A DNA stretch of 64,000 nucleotides from Cyrtodaria siliqua (GCA_037043455.1 JAWPHD010011223.1:21836-85835); one strand, 5' to 3'; numbered from the stretch's first letter, positions 11,891 to 21,339 are shown. Made by a program: numbers and translations. The notes: generated by a model not told the origin, from the letters alone.

Positions 11891-12095
11891 GGCAGTGTTG
11901 TCCCCAGCCTATATCATATGTATGGGTAGTTTGTTAGAGAGACACTTGCTTTATATAATAGGCTAGTGATTCCATATAGTGTGTTTCTTACTTATTTAAG
12001 CCAAACAAAAATGAAATAATTAAAATATGTTACATGACTTTTTGAAATTAAATGTTAAATGTGACATGCCTTAATAGCCTGGGGAGAACACTGCC
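11891..12095. mobile_element. hAT-like MITE inside the minisatellite
   Basis: Terminal inverted repeats of 22 bp with two mismatches: 'ggcagtgttgtccccagcct' at 11891 and its near-complement ending at 12095. The inner ends begin CAGTGTT, as hAT transposon ends commonly do (CAGNG). The 205-bp element interrupts the 26-bp array, which continues on its right side. A clean 8-bp target duplication was not seen, so the hAT assignment is tentative. Confidence 0.55.
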
Positions 12096-12390
12096 GGGTT
12101 CAAGCCTCATCCCGTGAACCTGGGTTCAAGTCTCATCCGGTGAACCCGGGTATCAAACCTCATCGGTGCCCCTGAATTTCTTCCATGTGTTCTTGGGCAA
12201 GACACTAAGTCTTGCCCTTAACCTTGTCCATCGGATGGGGACATAAACTGAGTCCGGTAAATCAGAGTCTATCCTCCGAGCACGTTAAAGATTCATAGGA
12301 ATCAGTTAGTAAGTAGGGCAGGTTCCTGGATTCCTACTTGACCTTCCTCTCTCTCTCTCTCTCTGGGGTGGCTCTAAATAATCCATAATA
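12096..12390 (+). mobile_element. tRNA-derived SINE, family S1, copy a
   Basis: The body matches five other copies in the window: 'gttcttgggcaagacac', 'ccatcggatggggac', 'ctatcctccgagcacgttaa', 'agggcaggttcctgg' and 'ggctctaaataa'. The tRNA-like head is replaced by units of the 26-bp minisatellite, which merge into the B-box position. A (CT)n run at about 12348-12364 precedes the 3' end. Confidence 0.8.
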
Positions 12391-12504
12391 TTTTTTATGG
12401 GTGAAAGATTGGGATCTCGCAGTGAAAAAAAAAATCATTATCACTAAATATTAATAAAGTTCTTACATGGTTACCGAACACAAAAACAACTAACTGCGGT
12501 TTTG

Positions 12505-12688
12505 ATTATAGGGAAATCCTTCACTAGATGGTAGGCATGTTTAGGTTTTCACTTACTCGCATCCGCTCTTTCATGAAAATAAACTCACACCTACCATCTT
12601 GTGAAGGATTTCCCTATAATCGAATCCAGTAGTTAAATAATCTCTAATGATATGTTGTACATTAGAGATTATTTAACTACTGGATTCG
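12505..12688. repeat. Two adjacent perfect or near-perfect hairpins in FKBP intron 2
   Basis: Hairpin A has arms 12505-12535 and 12590-12620 (31 bp, about two mismatches). Hairpin B has arms 12621-12649 and 12660-12688: 29 bp, no mismatch, 10-nt loop. They abut and share 'gattcga/tcgaatc' sequence, so one may have arisen from the other. They lie about 190 bp upstream of FKBP exon 3. Confidence 0.8.
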
Positions 12689-12878
12689 ATTATAACGGTC
12701 ACGTGACACTTGTTGACGAGAATAGAAACAATGTAAACACAGAATATTAACGGCAAAGGGGTAAGCTTCTCTACCGGGAAAAATATTTATGAGATGACTA
12801 GTTTTGATTTAGATATATTAAAGAACCAACATAAATATGCCAATATCTGGTATACAGCCAGTATGCATTTCGTTTCAG

Positions 12879-12968
12879 GAAAATTGGCCAATGGGAAAGT
12901 CTTTGATTGCTCAATCGACAGAAATCAGCCATTTAGATTTGTGTTGGGAAAGGGTCATGTGATTAGAG
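12879..12968 (+). CDS. FKBP12-type isomerase, exon 3
   Basis: Acceptor 'atttcgtttcag' and donor 'agag|gtaagc'. The encoded sequence runs [18 protein letters not shown] then [11 protein letters not shown](G), colinear with FKBP12 residues 28-58. Pocket residues Phe36, Asp37, Arg42, Phe46, Val55 and Ile56 are all kept. Position 54 is His where FKBP12 has Glu, and Cys38 replaces Ser. A longer open frame starts at 12794, but the FKBP match begins exactly at the splice acceptor, so that extension is intronic. Confidence 0.92.
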
Positions 12969-13194
12969 GTAAGCTGGTTTGCTGCGATGCAGTCGTCGAA
13001 AGATTTCACACACATTCCAACATATTGCTTTATTTCCATGATTTCATGTGCATTTTTTCTTAAATCATAAACATTAATTCATACTGGGTTAATATTGCTA
13101 GCAGTGTTGTACATATAATTCTTCAGTAAAAAAACAAGAATTTATTATCGCCTCATTAGAGCATCATATTCATCAATGATTATACTCTTGACCG

Positions 13195-13262
13195 CTGCAA
13201 GTTCGAATCGCACTGGGAGCTCGACTTGTGAGAAAGTGTCAATTCTTACAGATTAGTTACAT
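13195..13262 (+). mobile_element. SINE fragment, family S2
   Basis: 'gcaagttcgaatcgcactgg' resembles a tRNA B box and 'gagctcgacttgtgagaaag' plus 'tgtcaattcttac' match the S2 copies at 15025 and 40085. Only the central part is present. Confidence 0.55.
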
Positions 13263-13324
13263 GGCTTGTTTTTCTCTGACAAACATTGTTTTTTTCTAAC
13301 AAACAGTATGTTTATGTTTTTCAG

Positions 13325-13347
13325 GGTGGGAAGAAAATATATCGAAG
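13325..13347 (+). CDS. FKBP12-type isomerase, exon 4 (23-bp microexon)
   Basis: Acceptor 'gtttttcag' and donor 'aag|gtgagt'. It encodes (G)WEENISK, matching FKBP12 residues 58-65 including Trp59, which forms the floor of the active-site pocket. Phases agree on both sides: the glycine codon is completed from exon 3 and the exon ends in phase 0. Only 23 bp long, it would be missed by ORF-based gene finding. Confidence 0.9.
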
Positions 13348-13675
13348 GTGAGTATAATTTTACTCTACTATTCTAGGACAAGGCTTAAATCTAAACTAAA
13401 GCAGCAAAAATAATCATTTTTGAACTCAATTTGTATGATTAATTACGCTTTGATACTCTCTGCTTCCTGGAATCCCTGGTTCAATGTTTTTGACGGATGA
13501 TTTCAGGGGTGGGTACCGGATCGAGCATATCAGTAAAAGGTGGATTTCCTTATCTGGTATGCAAGAATTCCTTTAATAGCTTATTTAACTAATACCCGTG
13601 AATGATTCTTATACTCTCTCATAGTCGTACATGTATGTGAGAAATTTGTTGACAGTAAAAGTATAACCACATTTT

Positions 13676-14680
13676 TGTAAGCTCGACTTTTCCGAAGGGA
13701 AAAAAGAGCTATAATTGTCATCATTTGATCGTCGTCTACGTCCCCTGGTTAAAGTTTGTATGTAAGCTTGTATCTCCACATTACATAATGGATTAAAACT
13801 TCACACATATATTCAGCATCATTAGATGACACCACAGAGTTCGGTGATATAACTCTTGCTTTTATTTTGATAGTTTGTAAGCTTGGTTATAGTTTGTATT
13901 TAAGTTTGTTTCTTCCAAACCACTTTACACAATGGATTGAAACTTCACACATATATTCAGTATCATTAGATGACACCACAGAGTCAGGGGACGTAACTCC
14001 TGCTTTTATTTTGACAGAATTATAGCCCCTTTCATACATAGAAAACTTGGTTAAAGTTTGTGTGCAAGCTTGTATCTCGCAAAGTACTTTACGTAATGGA
14101 TTAAAATTTCACACACGCATTCAGCTTCATTAGACAACACCACAGAGCCAGGTTCTATAACTCTTGCTTTTATTTTAACAAAATTATGGCCTCTTTTATT
14201 CTTTGAAAATTTGGTTAAAGTTTGTACAGGGATCAACTTTAAGCTGTTTTACTGGCATTTTGCATTAACAGTCTTCTAGTTTAGAATATTACTAGAAAGT
14301 AAAACTATTTAGGCATAATATAGTTTATAAGCATAAATGACCAGTCAGAATGATAAGTAAAAGAGCTTTTGTTTATTGTATTTGCCAGTTCATTTTTTAT
14401 CAACTGGCAAAAAACGCCAGTTGAAAAAAATGCCCAACTCAGCCCTGAGTTTGTATGTAAGCTTACATCTTCAAAAGTACTTTACATAATGGATTGAAAC
14501 TTTACACATGTATTTGGCATCTTGTATAGCCCATGTTTGTATTATAAGAAAAATGTTATTGCCCCTTTTATACTTAGACATCTGGGTTAAAGCTTAATTG
14601 TATGTACTTGATGAAAACTTTGTTTATCAATTGTAATTTCACCAAAGTCGAGCGTCTGCACCATTGGCGTGCTTTTGTGT
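13676..14680 (+). mobile_element. Array-cored Helitron-like element, type 3, in FKBP intron 4
   Basis: Left end TTTTTGTA then GCTCGACTTT (13681-13690) and a weak hairpin arm 'gggaaaaaagagct'. Near the right end AAAGTCGAGC (14644-14653) is a perfect 10-bp inverted repeat of the left end, followed by a GCAC...GTGC hairpin and TTTTGTG. The core has about four diverged units with 'gtttgtatgtaagcttgtat', 'ggattgaaacttcacacat' and 'gacaccacagagtc'. A partial copy lies at 33555-33890. The right end abuts the splice acceptor of exon 5. Confidence 0.65.
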
Positions 14681-14689
14681 ATTTTTCAG

Positions 14690-14761
14690 ATGAGCATCGG
14701 CCAAAGAGTAAAGTTAACGTGTCCGCCAGATTATGCGTACGGTAAACAGGGCTATCCTGGA
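14690..14761 (+). CDS. FKBP12-type isomerase, exon 5
   Basis: Acceptor 'gtgtatttttcag' and a weaker donor 'gga|gtatat'. It encodes [18 protein letters not shown] then KQGYPG, aligned to FKBP12 residues 66-89, with Tyr82 retained. Without splicing at 14762 the frame continues nine codons to a stop at 14789 and would lose the last beta strand. The good match of exon 6 supports splicing. Confidence 0.92.
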
Positions 14762-14807
14762 GTATATCCTTTAACTATCTGTATGCAATGATACTACATG
14801 GGTGTCG

Positions 14808-14995
14808 CCATGGTATAGTGGTTAAAACGCTGTGTTAGGGTACCAGGGATCACAAGATCAATCCCAGTAGACCTGAATTTAGGTCAATTTTCAAAATAGT
14901 TCAAATTGTTCCTACCTTCAGATCAGTCTTCGGATGATACTTACTGGGGCATCCACATACCATCAAATGCACCATTGGGCGCAACATTGGTCGAG
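14808..14995 (+). mobile_element. tRNA-derived SINE in FKBP intron 5
   Basis: The head 'ggtgtcgccatggtatagtgg' carries an A-box-like 'tagtggtta' and 'gatcacaagatcaatcccag' sits where a B box is expected, about 45 bp on. A body with 'cagatcagtcttcggatgat' follows. A full tRNA fold was not confirmed. Confidence 0.55.
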
Positions 14996-15024
14996 GTGTT
15001 AATGACCTAGCGTTGTAAACCTTT

Positions 15025-15175
15025 TCATCTCTCACCATTACTGGTTCGAATCCCACTGGAAGCTCAACTTGCGAGAAAGTGTTGATTCTTACGGATGGCG
15101 GGACGTATATAGTGCTGGTTCTACCCAGGAAAAATGGGGTGGTTTGCCTCTACCACAAAAAAAAAAATCAGCCGT
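15025..15175 (+). mobile_element. SINE, family S2
   Basis: Carries the B-box-like 'tggttcgaatcccactgg', then 'gttgattcttacggatgg', 'ggttctacccaggaaaaat' and a tail near an A-run (15160-15171). The same sequence recurs at 21183-21275 and, reversed, at 40085-40240. Confidence 0.7.
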
Positions 15176-15279
15176 CATTATTACCTGGTCGATTTCTGTA
15201 ATCTGGGATTTCCCCCAGCCAGGGGGTCCGGGCCACCCCAATGTTCAGAGTGGAGGTGGGTGGCCAGAGTATGCTTTGG

Positions 15280-15318
15280 CACCCCCCTCCCCCCCCCCCC
15301 CCCCTCCCCTCCCCTCTT
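15280..15318 (+). repeat. Poly-C / CCCCT simple repeat
   Basis: A run of C with a few T interruptions, about 35 bp, inside FKBP intron 5. The neighbouring 15180-15270 is also unusually C/G-rich. Confidence 0.85.
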
Positions 15319-16323
15319 CATAATTTGTTGGGGAAAAAAAGGTTAGCACTCAAAAAGTACTTTTTTTCCCTATATAATGTAGTTTTTGTGTAATTGAGTG
15401 TGGATAACTTTTTTTCACAAACAAACAAATTATTACGTTTTAAAAGTATTGAGTGAATAAAAAGAAGAAGAAAATACAAAATATTAAAAAAATATTTTCC
15501 CTACCTCACCTACCCCATTTTTTTTTAGCATGTAATAGGAACCACCCGTACACCTATTTGGCTAGTAATCTGGTTCTGTTAACTATTATAGCCTTAATGG
15601 ACACATGTAGATATAAAATTAAACACGTGACAAAAAACCCGTTATCCAATTTGTTGGAGTTAAAACATTCGCTAAAAACTATTAAATAGTATAATATATA
15701 TACTCATAACAACTGATGACCTAATGTCCCTCTACATCACCCATTGTTGATTGCCTGATTTATTACAGAATAATGGCCGTTGGTTTGACTTAGAATCAAA
15801 AAGATGTTCATCACCTTCAGTGATAGTCCTAGTTTAGCCTCACAAATGCTTTAATTAGGAATCTTACATGCTAGTAGTTTATTAAAATACTCAATGCTGA
15901 TTGGTTATTGAGATGTTTTTAAAATTCCTATCAAGACCTCTGACGTAACATCCTTCAACCATTAGGATGTCATTTTAAATGTTAGAAACATTCAAAACAA
16001 TGATTACGCTATTTTAAAGCAAAGTTACGTTCAAACAATGAATTGAAATCGTTAAAAAATGGGATAAAGGTGTATATTTTCTTCGTTTGGTGTTGAGAGA
16101 TGGGCATACAATGTTGGAAATCTCTCAGAAATGTGTGTATTAAATACATAAAAATCCAGGTCAGTGTTGTTTGGGACTTGAAACACATCGAAACCGCGGG
16201 CCATTGGTATCGATGAACTTCAAGTCCCGCCCACCAGGTATTGATCTGGGACAATATAAACCCGCTGGCAATATTTTATTTCTTAAATAAATTGCAATGT
16301 AATGTATACTTTCCTTAACCTAG

Positions 16324-16383
16324 TTCACTATACCGCCAGACTCCACCTTAACATTTGAAATGGAGCTGATAGCCCTGGAGTGA
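16324..16383 (+). CDS. FKBP12-type isomerase, last coding exon (exon 6)
   Basis: After acceptor 'tactttccttaacctag' the exon reads FTIPPDSTLTFEMELIALE and stops (TGA 16381-16383). This matches the FKBP12 C-terminus IPPHATLVFDVELLKLE, with the pocket phenylalanine (Phe99) conserved and the stop at the same place. Joining exon 5 gives GYPG-FT-IPP, one residue more than FKBP12 in the 80s loop. The protein therefore ends as a single-domain, FKBP12-like cytosolic enzyme, with no ER-retention signal, TPR or membrane segment. Confidence 0.9.
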   Translation, partial: FTIPPDSTLTFEMELIALE

Positions 16384-16605
16384 GACACTGGAGGACCGCT
16401 ATCCTGCTTATCTAAAACTGTGTATACACTGTCAAATTTGGAAGTCCAAGTTACAATCTTAGAAGGGCATGTACCCGGAAAGTAAAGTGGAATTGATGTT
16501 ATATTTCTCATTTGTGTTAGACGTTTAACGACGGGGATTGCAAAACTATTGTAACAATGGATAAATAAGGAAACAAGATACAACAGTTTTGGCATTGTGC
16601 CTCCA
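16384..16605 (+). other. Probable FKBP 3' untranslated region
   Basis: It follows the FKBP stop. No perfect AATAAA was seen close by; 'ataaataagg' at about 16560 is the nearest A-rich candidate. A 91-codon minus-strand frame (16320-16595) overlaps FKBP exon 6 and is probably an antisense shadow. Confidence 0.35.
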
Positions 16606-16880
16606 CTAGGCAGTCATAGTGTCAAGCAAACTCTTTATTTGCTTTCCTCGGAGAATATAACCTGCTTTCTTCGGCTCCAAATTTAATTTGAACATGGATT
16701 TACTGCTTTGAAAGGCTTGTAACAGTCCTTCTTTCATAAAAATATTGGAGATATTCAATTTTTGGTGAAAGTTATCTTTCAGTTTCGTTTCGAAACCAGC
16801 AATCTCATGTTTATTATGATCTATGTGTGCTTTCCTTCGCGACTTGTCAGACACCTGAGTCTGCCTACTTTGTAGACTGA
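16606..16880 (-). CDS. Hypothetical terminal exon, minus strand
   Basis: Open for about 91 codons to a stop at 16606, with a possible acceptor 'tgtacatgattgcag' just upstream (about 16881-16895 on the + strand). The product is charged and lysine-rich (for example NHEIAGF-like and KKAGYILRGKQIKSLLD segments) and looks protein-like, but I do not recognise a family. It would be convergent with FKBP. It could also start at an internal ATG at 16893. No partner exon is certain. Confidence 0.3.
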
Positions 16881-17093
16881 GATCTGCAATCATGTACAGA
16901 AGATAAATGTTCCATACTTTTGTGTGTTACCACTCACTGCAGTAGAGACTGGCACCCAGTGCTTCTCCTGTCAGATGGCCTGCTAGTTAAAGTACCCTTC
17001 TTACTCCAGAAGAGGAGTCTTTTAAACTGGCGGGATGTTAACTATAAGGGAATACTCGAGAATATGTTATTAACCTGAAAAGGTTTTATTTTT

Positions 17094-18651
17094 TATACCC
17101 CCCGCTTTCATGAAGTGAAGTGGAGGCTATATAGGAATCATGCTGTCCATAACTTCCCTTCGCATCTGATTCTCATAACACATTTTTGTCCCATCGTTTA
17201 ACTCATTTTTAGCTCTACTGGCCAAAGACCAGGCGAGCTTATGCGATCACTTTTATCAATTTTATAAAATCTTCTCTGAAACAACTTGAAAAATGTTGAT
17301 GAAACTTTATCACAATGTTACTTAGGAGGCCCCCTCTCAGATTTGTTTTATTTTCATGGCCGCCAGCCATCCAAGATGGCCGCCATGCCTAGAATTAGGT
17401 CAAATTTAGGGAAATTTCAAACAACATCTCCTTTGAAACCACTTGTTCCATTCTATTGAAATATCGTATACATGTTCCTTGGGTTGGCCTCTATCAATTT
17501 TATGTTTTTCGTTATTGTCGAATAATCAAAATGGCCACCACGTCAACCCAAAGTTTACATAGAATTATATAGGAAAAGGCTAAAAAATGACATCTTCTCT
17601 GAAACCGCTTGAAGGATTTTGATGAAACTTAATCACAATGATCTTTGGGGTAGTCACTAGTTTTTTTGTTTTTCGAAGCCGTCAGTCATCCAAGATGGCC
17701 GCCATGGCTAAAATTAGGTCAAATTTAAAGAGATTTCAAACGACATCTCCTCCGAAACCACTTAATCCATTCCAGTGAGATATCATATACATGTTCCTTG
17801 GGTTGGCCTTTATCAAATTTGTGTTTTTTGTTATCGTCGAACAATCAAAATGGCCGCCACGAAGACCCAAAGTTTAGATAGAGTCTTATAGAAAAAAGCT
17901 AAAAACGACTTCTTCTCTGAAACCTTTTGAAGGATTTTGTTGAAGCTTTATCACAATAATCTTTGGGATAGTGCACCTCAGATTTGTGTTTTTTGCAGCC
18001 ACCATTTGTCCAAGATAGGCCTCAATGGCTAAAACTAGGTCAAATGTAAGGAAATTTCAAATGACATCTTCGACGAAACTTCTTATTCCATTCTAATAAA
18101 ATATCATATACATGTTCCTTGAGTTGGTCTCTATCAAATTTGTGTATTTCGTTTTCATCGAATAAACAACATGGTCGCCTTGTTGGAAGTTATGTTTACT
18201 TTATAGTTAAATCCAGTCTAATCATATGTTTGTACCTGACTGACCGTGAATCTGTTTGAATCACTGTTGCATGTATTGCAAGATTAATATCTCCCTTACT
18301 GCATTGTTCAACTTGTTGATCCAGATTCCTACAAACTTTGTTTTAAATTTTTAACTTTTATTTACTTTACCATGTTAACCAAACTTTGTTTTAAAAACCT
18401 TGTTTTAAATATGTTTACTTTATAGTTAAACGTAGTCTAATCATATGTTTGTATGATCAGAAGTGTTGTTGATTTGATCGACCATCGATCAGTTATGCCT
18501 TTGATCTGATCAGTCGATCACAATTTTTTATGATCAAACTTAACTCGGTTTTAATTTAAAATAATTTTATTTATGACAGAATTATGACGCTTTGTTTGGC
18601 TTAGAATTTAAGCAGGGGTATTCAGTGCATTAATTAGTGATAGTTCTAGTT
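17094..18651 (+). mobile_element. Array-type element with CCCCCGCTT ends, carrying a nested insertion
   Basis: The left end 'tataccccccgctt' (17094-17107) and 'aagcaggggtat' (18610-18621) are imperfect inverted repeats. The right terminus ends 'gtgatagttctagtt'. A similar terminus fragment lies at about 15815-15837. Between them, a second element begins at 17206. At 18190-18240 and 18413-18455 a 'gtttactttatagttaaa' block is duplicated. Confidence 0.45.
17206..18215 (+). mobile_element. Array-cored element with a type-1-like left end, right end missing
   Basis: Starts TTTTTAGCTCTACTGGCC, as the type-1 element does, with an imperfect hairpin arm. The core has three diverged units of about 300 bp with 'ccaagatggccgccatg', 'aggtcaaattta', 'tacatgttccttgggttgg' and 'caaaatggccgccacg'. 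No CAGTAGAGC right-end motif follows, so it is truncated or its end has decayed. Confidence 0.6.
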
Positions 18652-18783
18652 AAATTATGGGGGAAGAAGTGAAAGTCTTTTTTTCAGCAGTCACATTATA
18701 GCATATCATCTGTGGATTCACCTTCTAATCTTGTAACCTGTGAAAAAGAGGTTCTCCTGTATAGGAGGACAATATTGAGATAA

Positions 18784-18982
18784 TTGAATGTTGTTTAATG
18801 GCTCATCAACACAGTATAGGTTATTTAGAGCCAAAGGATACATAGTAATCCGGGAACCGTGCCCTACTCTTATTATCGAATACATTTCTATGGTTCTTTA
18901 ACGAGCTCGGAGGATAGACCGGGACTGTCCGGTTTACGTCCCCATCCGACGGACGAGGCTAAGGGAAAGTGTCTTGCCCAAT
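18784..18982 (-). mobile_element. SINE family S1, copy b, 5'-truncated, with target duplication
   Basis: Reverse-strand S1 body ('cgtccccatccgacggacga', 'gtgtcttgccca'). It is flanked by a perfect 13-bp direct repeat AATATTGAGATAA at 18771-18783 and 18983-18995, the expected mark of LINE-mediated insertion. The tRNA head is missing. Confidence 0.85.
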
Positions 18983-19263
18983 AATATTGAGATAAAGAAG
19001 AATGCACAACTGGCTGTAGTCACCAGGGAATGACTTGGAATTTGAGATTAATGATTGTGTGTATGGATTGGTAGGGAGAATGTAACTTCTGAGAAAAAAT
19101 GACAACCAAATAAAACAACAAATTTCACGTAAACAACACATTTGAGAATCAGTAGGGTCAAAAATAGGATTACAGTAGTCTATAGCCATTGTCAGTGAAA
19201 CTAATTTAATAATGTTTTAACCATATGCATAATTATGTGAATCATAGATATGATTGAATCGTT

Positions 19264-19556
19264 ATTTAATGGCTTATCAAAACATTATATAGGTTTAATG
19301 GGTCATCAAAACATGTTTAATGGCTCATAAAAATATATAGGTGTAATGGCTCATCAAAATGTTGTATAGGTTTAATGGCTCATCAAAACATGTAGGTGTT
19401 ATGGCTCGTCTGAACATATATGTTTAATGGGTCATCAAAATGTTATATAGGTTTAATGGCACATCAAAACATAGGTTGAATGGCTTATCAAAACATTATA
19501 TCGGTTTAATGACTTGTCAATTCGTTGTATAGATTTAATAGCTCATCAAAACGTTT
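19264..19556 (+). repeat. Minisatellite with a unit of about 29 bp resembling the S1 SINE tail
   Basis: About ten degenerate units of the form 'tttaatggctcatcaaaac' + 'attatatagg'. The same phrase ends the S1 SINE on its reverse strand ('tttaatggctcatcaacac' + 'agtatagg', about 18795-18822), 450 bp away. A single similar unit lies at about 30515-30545. Confidence 0.75.
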
Positions 19557-19559
19557 TAT

Positions 19560-20610
19560 GAATGTGGGTATTATAGTTTCGAATTTATGTCGGAATACGT
19601 ATTCCCATATAAGGTCTTTGCGACCTTAACCTTTGATCTACTGACTGCTGTTTTCCCGACCCAAGACTCAGTTCTAGTGAATTAAAAGTTACAGCAATTA
19701 CTAATAATTTATAATAATCGGCTTTATAAGCCGTCATACCTTTCCAAGTATGCATTATATTCAGAATTTTAAAAAACATTTTGAGTACTTGTTTAATCTT
19801 ATATTTATATTGGGTGTTATTCAGTAATGTTTAATGGGATCTAACAGTGTATTATAATGTTATAATTCACTCAAGGTCAGATGGTGGCAGGTTCCACGAA
19901 TAATAGTAATTTGAAACAATTAAATCTTCCATGAGGCCCACAAAATAAAGAGTTTGCGATTAAGTGGAATGCGTTACAAGATTTACTGTCATTGAAGTGT
20001 ATTACAAATTCAACTTAAAGTTTCAGTTTATGTAGTCATTTATTACATTAGTTCATTTTTAAAACAAACTGATCACATATTACATACTGTATACTCCTGT
20101 TTAAATGCCCCTTGGGGTCATGCATTTTACAAAAGGTGTGCATGAACTGCTATTGATATGAGGTCATTTCAACACAACCCCAAATTTGTAATTAGTTATT
20201 AACAAACTGAAAATGCTAGTATGCACGTTCTGCTTTAATATATATTACATCTCTAAAGTGATTAAATTGATGTGAGACTATTAACGGTGACTCCTAAGCT
20301 TATGTGTACGACAACCTTATAGAACTGGTGTTTTCCTTAGAAAATGTGGGGGTGGGGTGCATGTGTTATTAGAGCAGGGAAGCATTAAATGGGGGTATAC
20401 GGTATTATATATTCATTGTTCACTCGGATATTGTAATTCATCTATATGTAATATTATTGTGTAATAAATAAATTTTAAATATTTCCAGATGTATTTTTTA
20501 CAAAAATACTGATAATAATATTATAGTCACGTTGTTTGATTTGTTCTTAATTAAATCATGTTTACACCACTGGCAATTAAAGTGTTTACTTTAAAATGAA
20601 ACTAACATTT
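19560..20610. other. Noncoding AT-rich stretch
   Basis: Short minus-strand frames only. One 20-codon segment at about 19740-19785 ends at a donor-like 'aaag|gtatga' on the minus strand, but has no acceptor. Nothing else recognised. Confidence 0.35.
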
Positions 20611-20619
20611 GTTATTTAC

Positions 20620-20832
20620 CTGTACAACATGTGTTATAATACATGTGACTCAACGAACCAATGAAATTCGCAAGTAGATTAACTCCACTGCCGATGTATT
20701 TGCTGTCTTTTGAATACTCTTCCCCATGTATGATATGCTTTATTTCGCAGACAAGAAACATTTTGGTCAAATTGTTAGAATAACACAAAAATGCGTGTTC
20801 TGTTGTGTTCGGGCAGTAAAATCTCACATAAA
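20620..20832 (-). CDS. Possible internal exon, minus strand, unidentified
   Basis: Minus-strand open frame ending at a good donor 'tgtacag|gtaaat'. The encoded segment includes 'HAFLCYSNNLTKMFLVCEI' and 'GEEYSKDSKYIGSGVN' and looks protein-like. The best acceptor by sequence ('cttcttttgccag') gives a frame with stops; the acceptor needed for this frame lacks a pyrimidine tract. I do not recognise the family. Confidence 0.22.
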
Positions 20833-20971
20833 CTTTTCAATGGCAGCTTCACTGGCAAAAGAAGCAAGACATAGTCAATGACGAACAACAATGATCATGA
20901 CGTAGTAAAGTAAATGCTTAAATTTCCATTGGTGTACATGTCGGTACATGTGTATTAAATATTGTTATTAC

Positions 20972-21162
20972 CAGATTATAATCACATTCCTTGTCCCCTT
21001 CAAATTTGGCATCTTTAGGCACAGTTTGGATACCCACTGTTTGAAATACCACCGAAGGATGTCCCAAAATGGGGCAGTTTTGATTGAAGAGGTTCATTGG
21101 GACAAAATTAAGTATTGCTTTCTCTGTGGCATGGACAGCAAAGAGTGCATTATTGACGACAC
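20972..21162 (-). CDS. Possible internal exon, minus strand, unidentified
   Basis: Minus-strand frame bounded by 'actacag|gtgtcg' and 'aatctg|gtaata'. It reads through 'NALFAVHATEKAILNFVP' and 'PILGHPSVVFQTVGIQTVP', with no stop for 63 codons. An overlapping + strand frame of 100 codons is also open, so the strand is uncertain. The acceptor lacks a pyrimidine tract. No family recognised; together with 20620-20832 it may form one gene. Confidence 0.22.
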
Positions 21163-21182
21163 CTGTAGTGTATTCAGGGTGG

Positions 21183-21275
21183 CTATACAATGTGTTGATT
21201 CTTACGGATGGCGGAACGTATACAGTACTGGTTCTACCCAGGAAAAATAGGGTGGTCTGCCTCTATAACAAAAAA
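21183..21275 (+). mobile_element. SINE fragment, family S2
   Basis: 'gttgattcttacggatggcg' and 'ctggttctacccaggaaaaa' match the copy at 15090-15160. The head is missing and an A-run follows at 21271. Confidence 0.7.
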
Positions 21276-21339
21276 AATCAACCATCATATATGACCTAAA
21301 ATGTGCTTAAAATGACATAAAACACCATCAAAACAAACA

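Noticed and set aside
11314..11966. ORFs encoding a repeated 'GSSLI...ESLVQ' type peptide
   Set aside because: Translation of the 26-bp minisatellite, which is intronic to FKBP.
14940..15010. Candidate FKBP last exon reading IPSNAPLGATLVEVL
   Set aside because: It resembles the FKBP tail only loosely, has no splice acceptor, and lies within SINE-related sequence. The exon at 16324-16383 fits far better and ends at the expected stop.
16320..16595. Minus-strand 91-codon ORF starting with a signal-like MPKLLYLVSLFIHCY
   Set aside because: It overlaps FKBP exon 6 on the opposite strand and its 3' flank, and has no recognised domain; most likely an antisense shadow.
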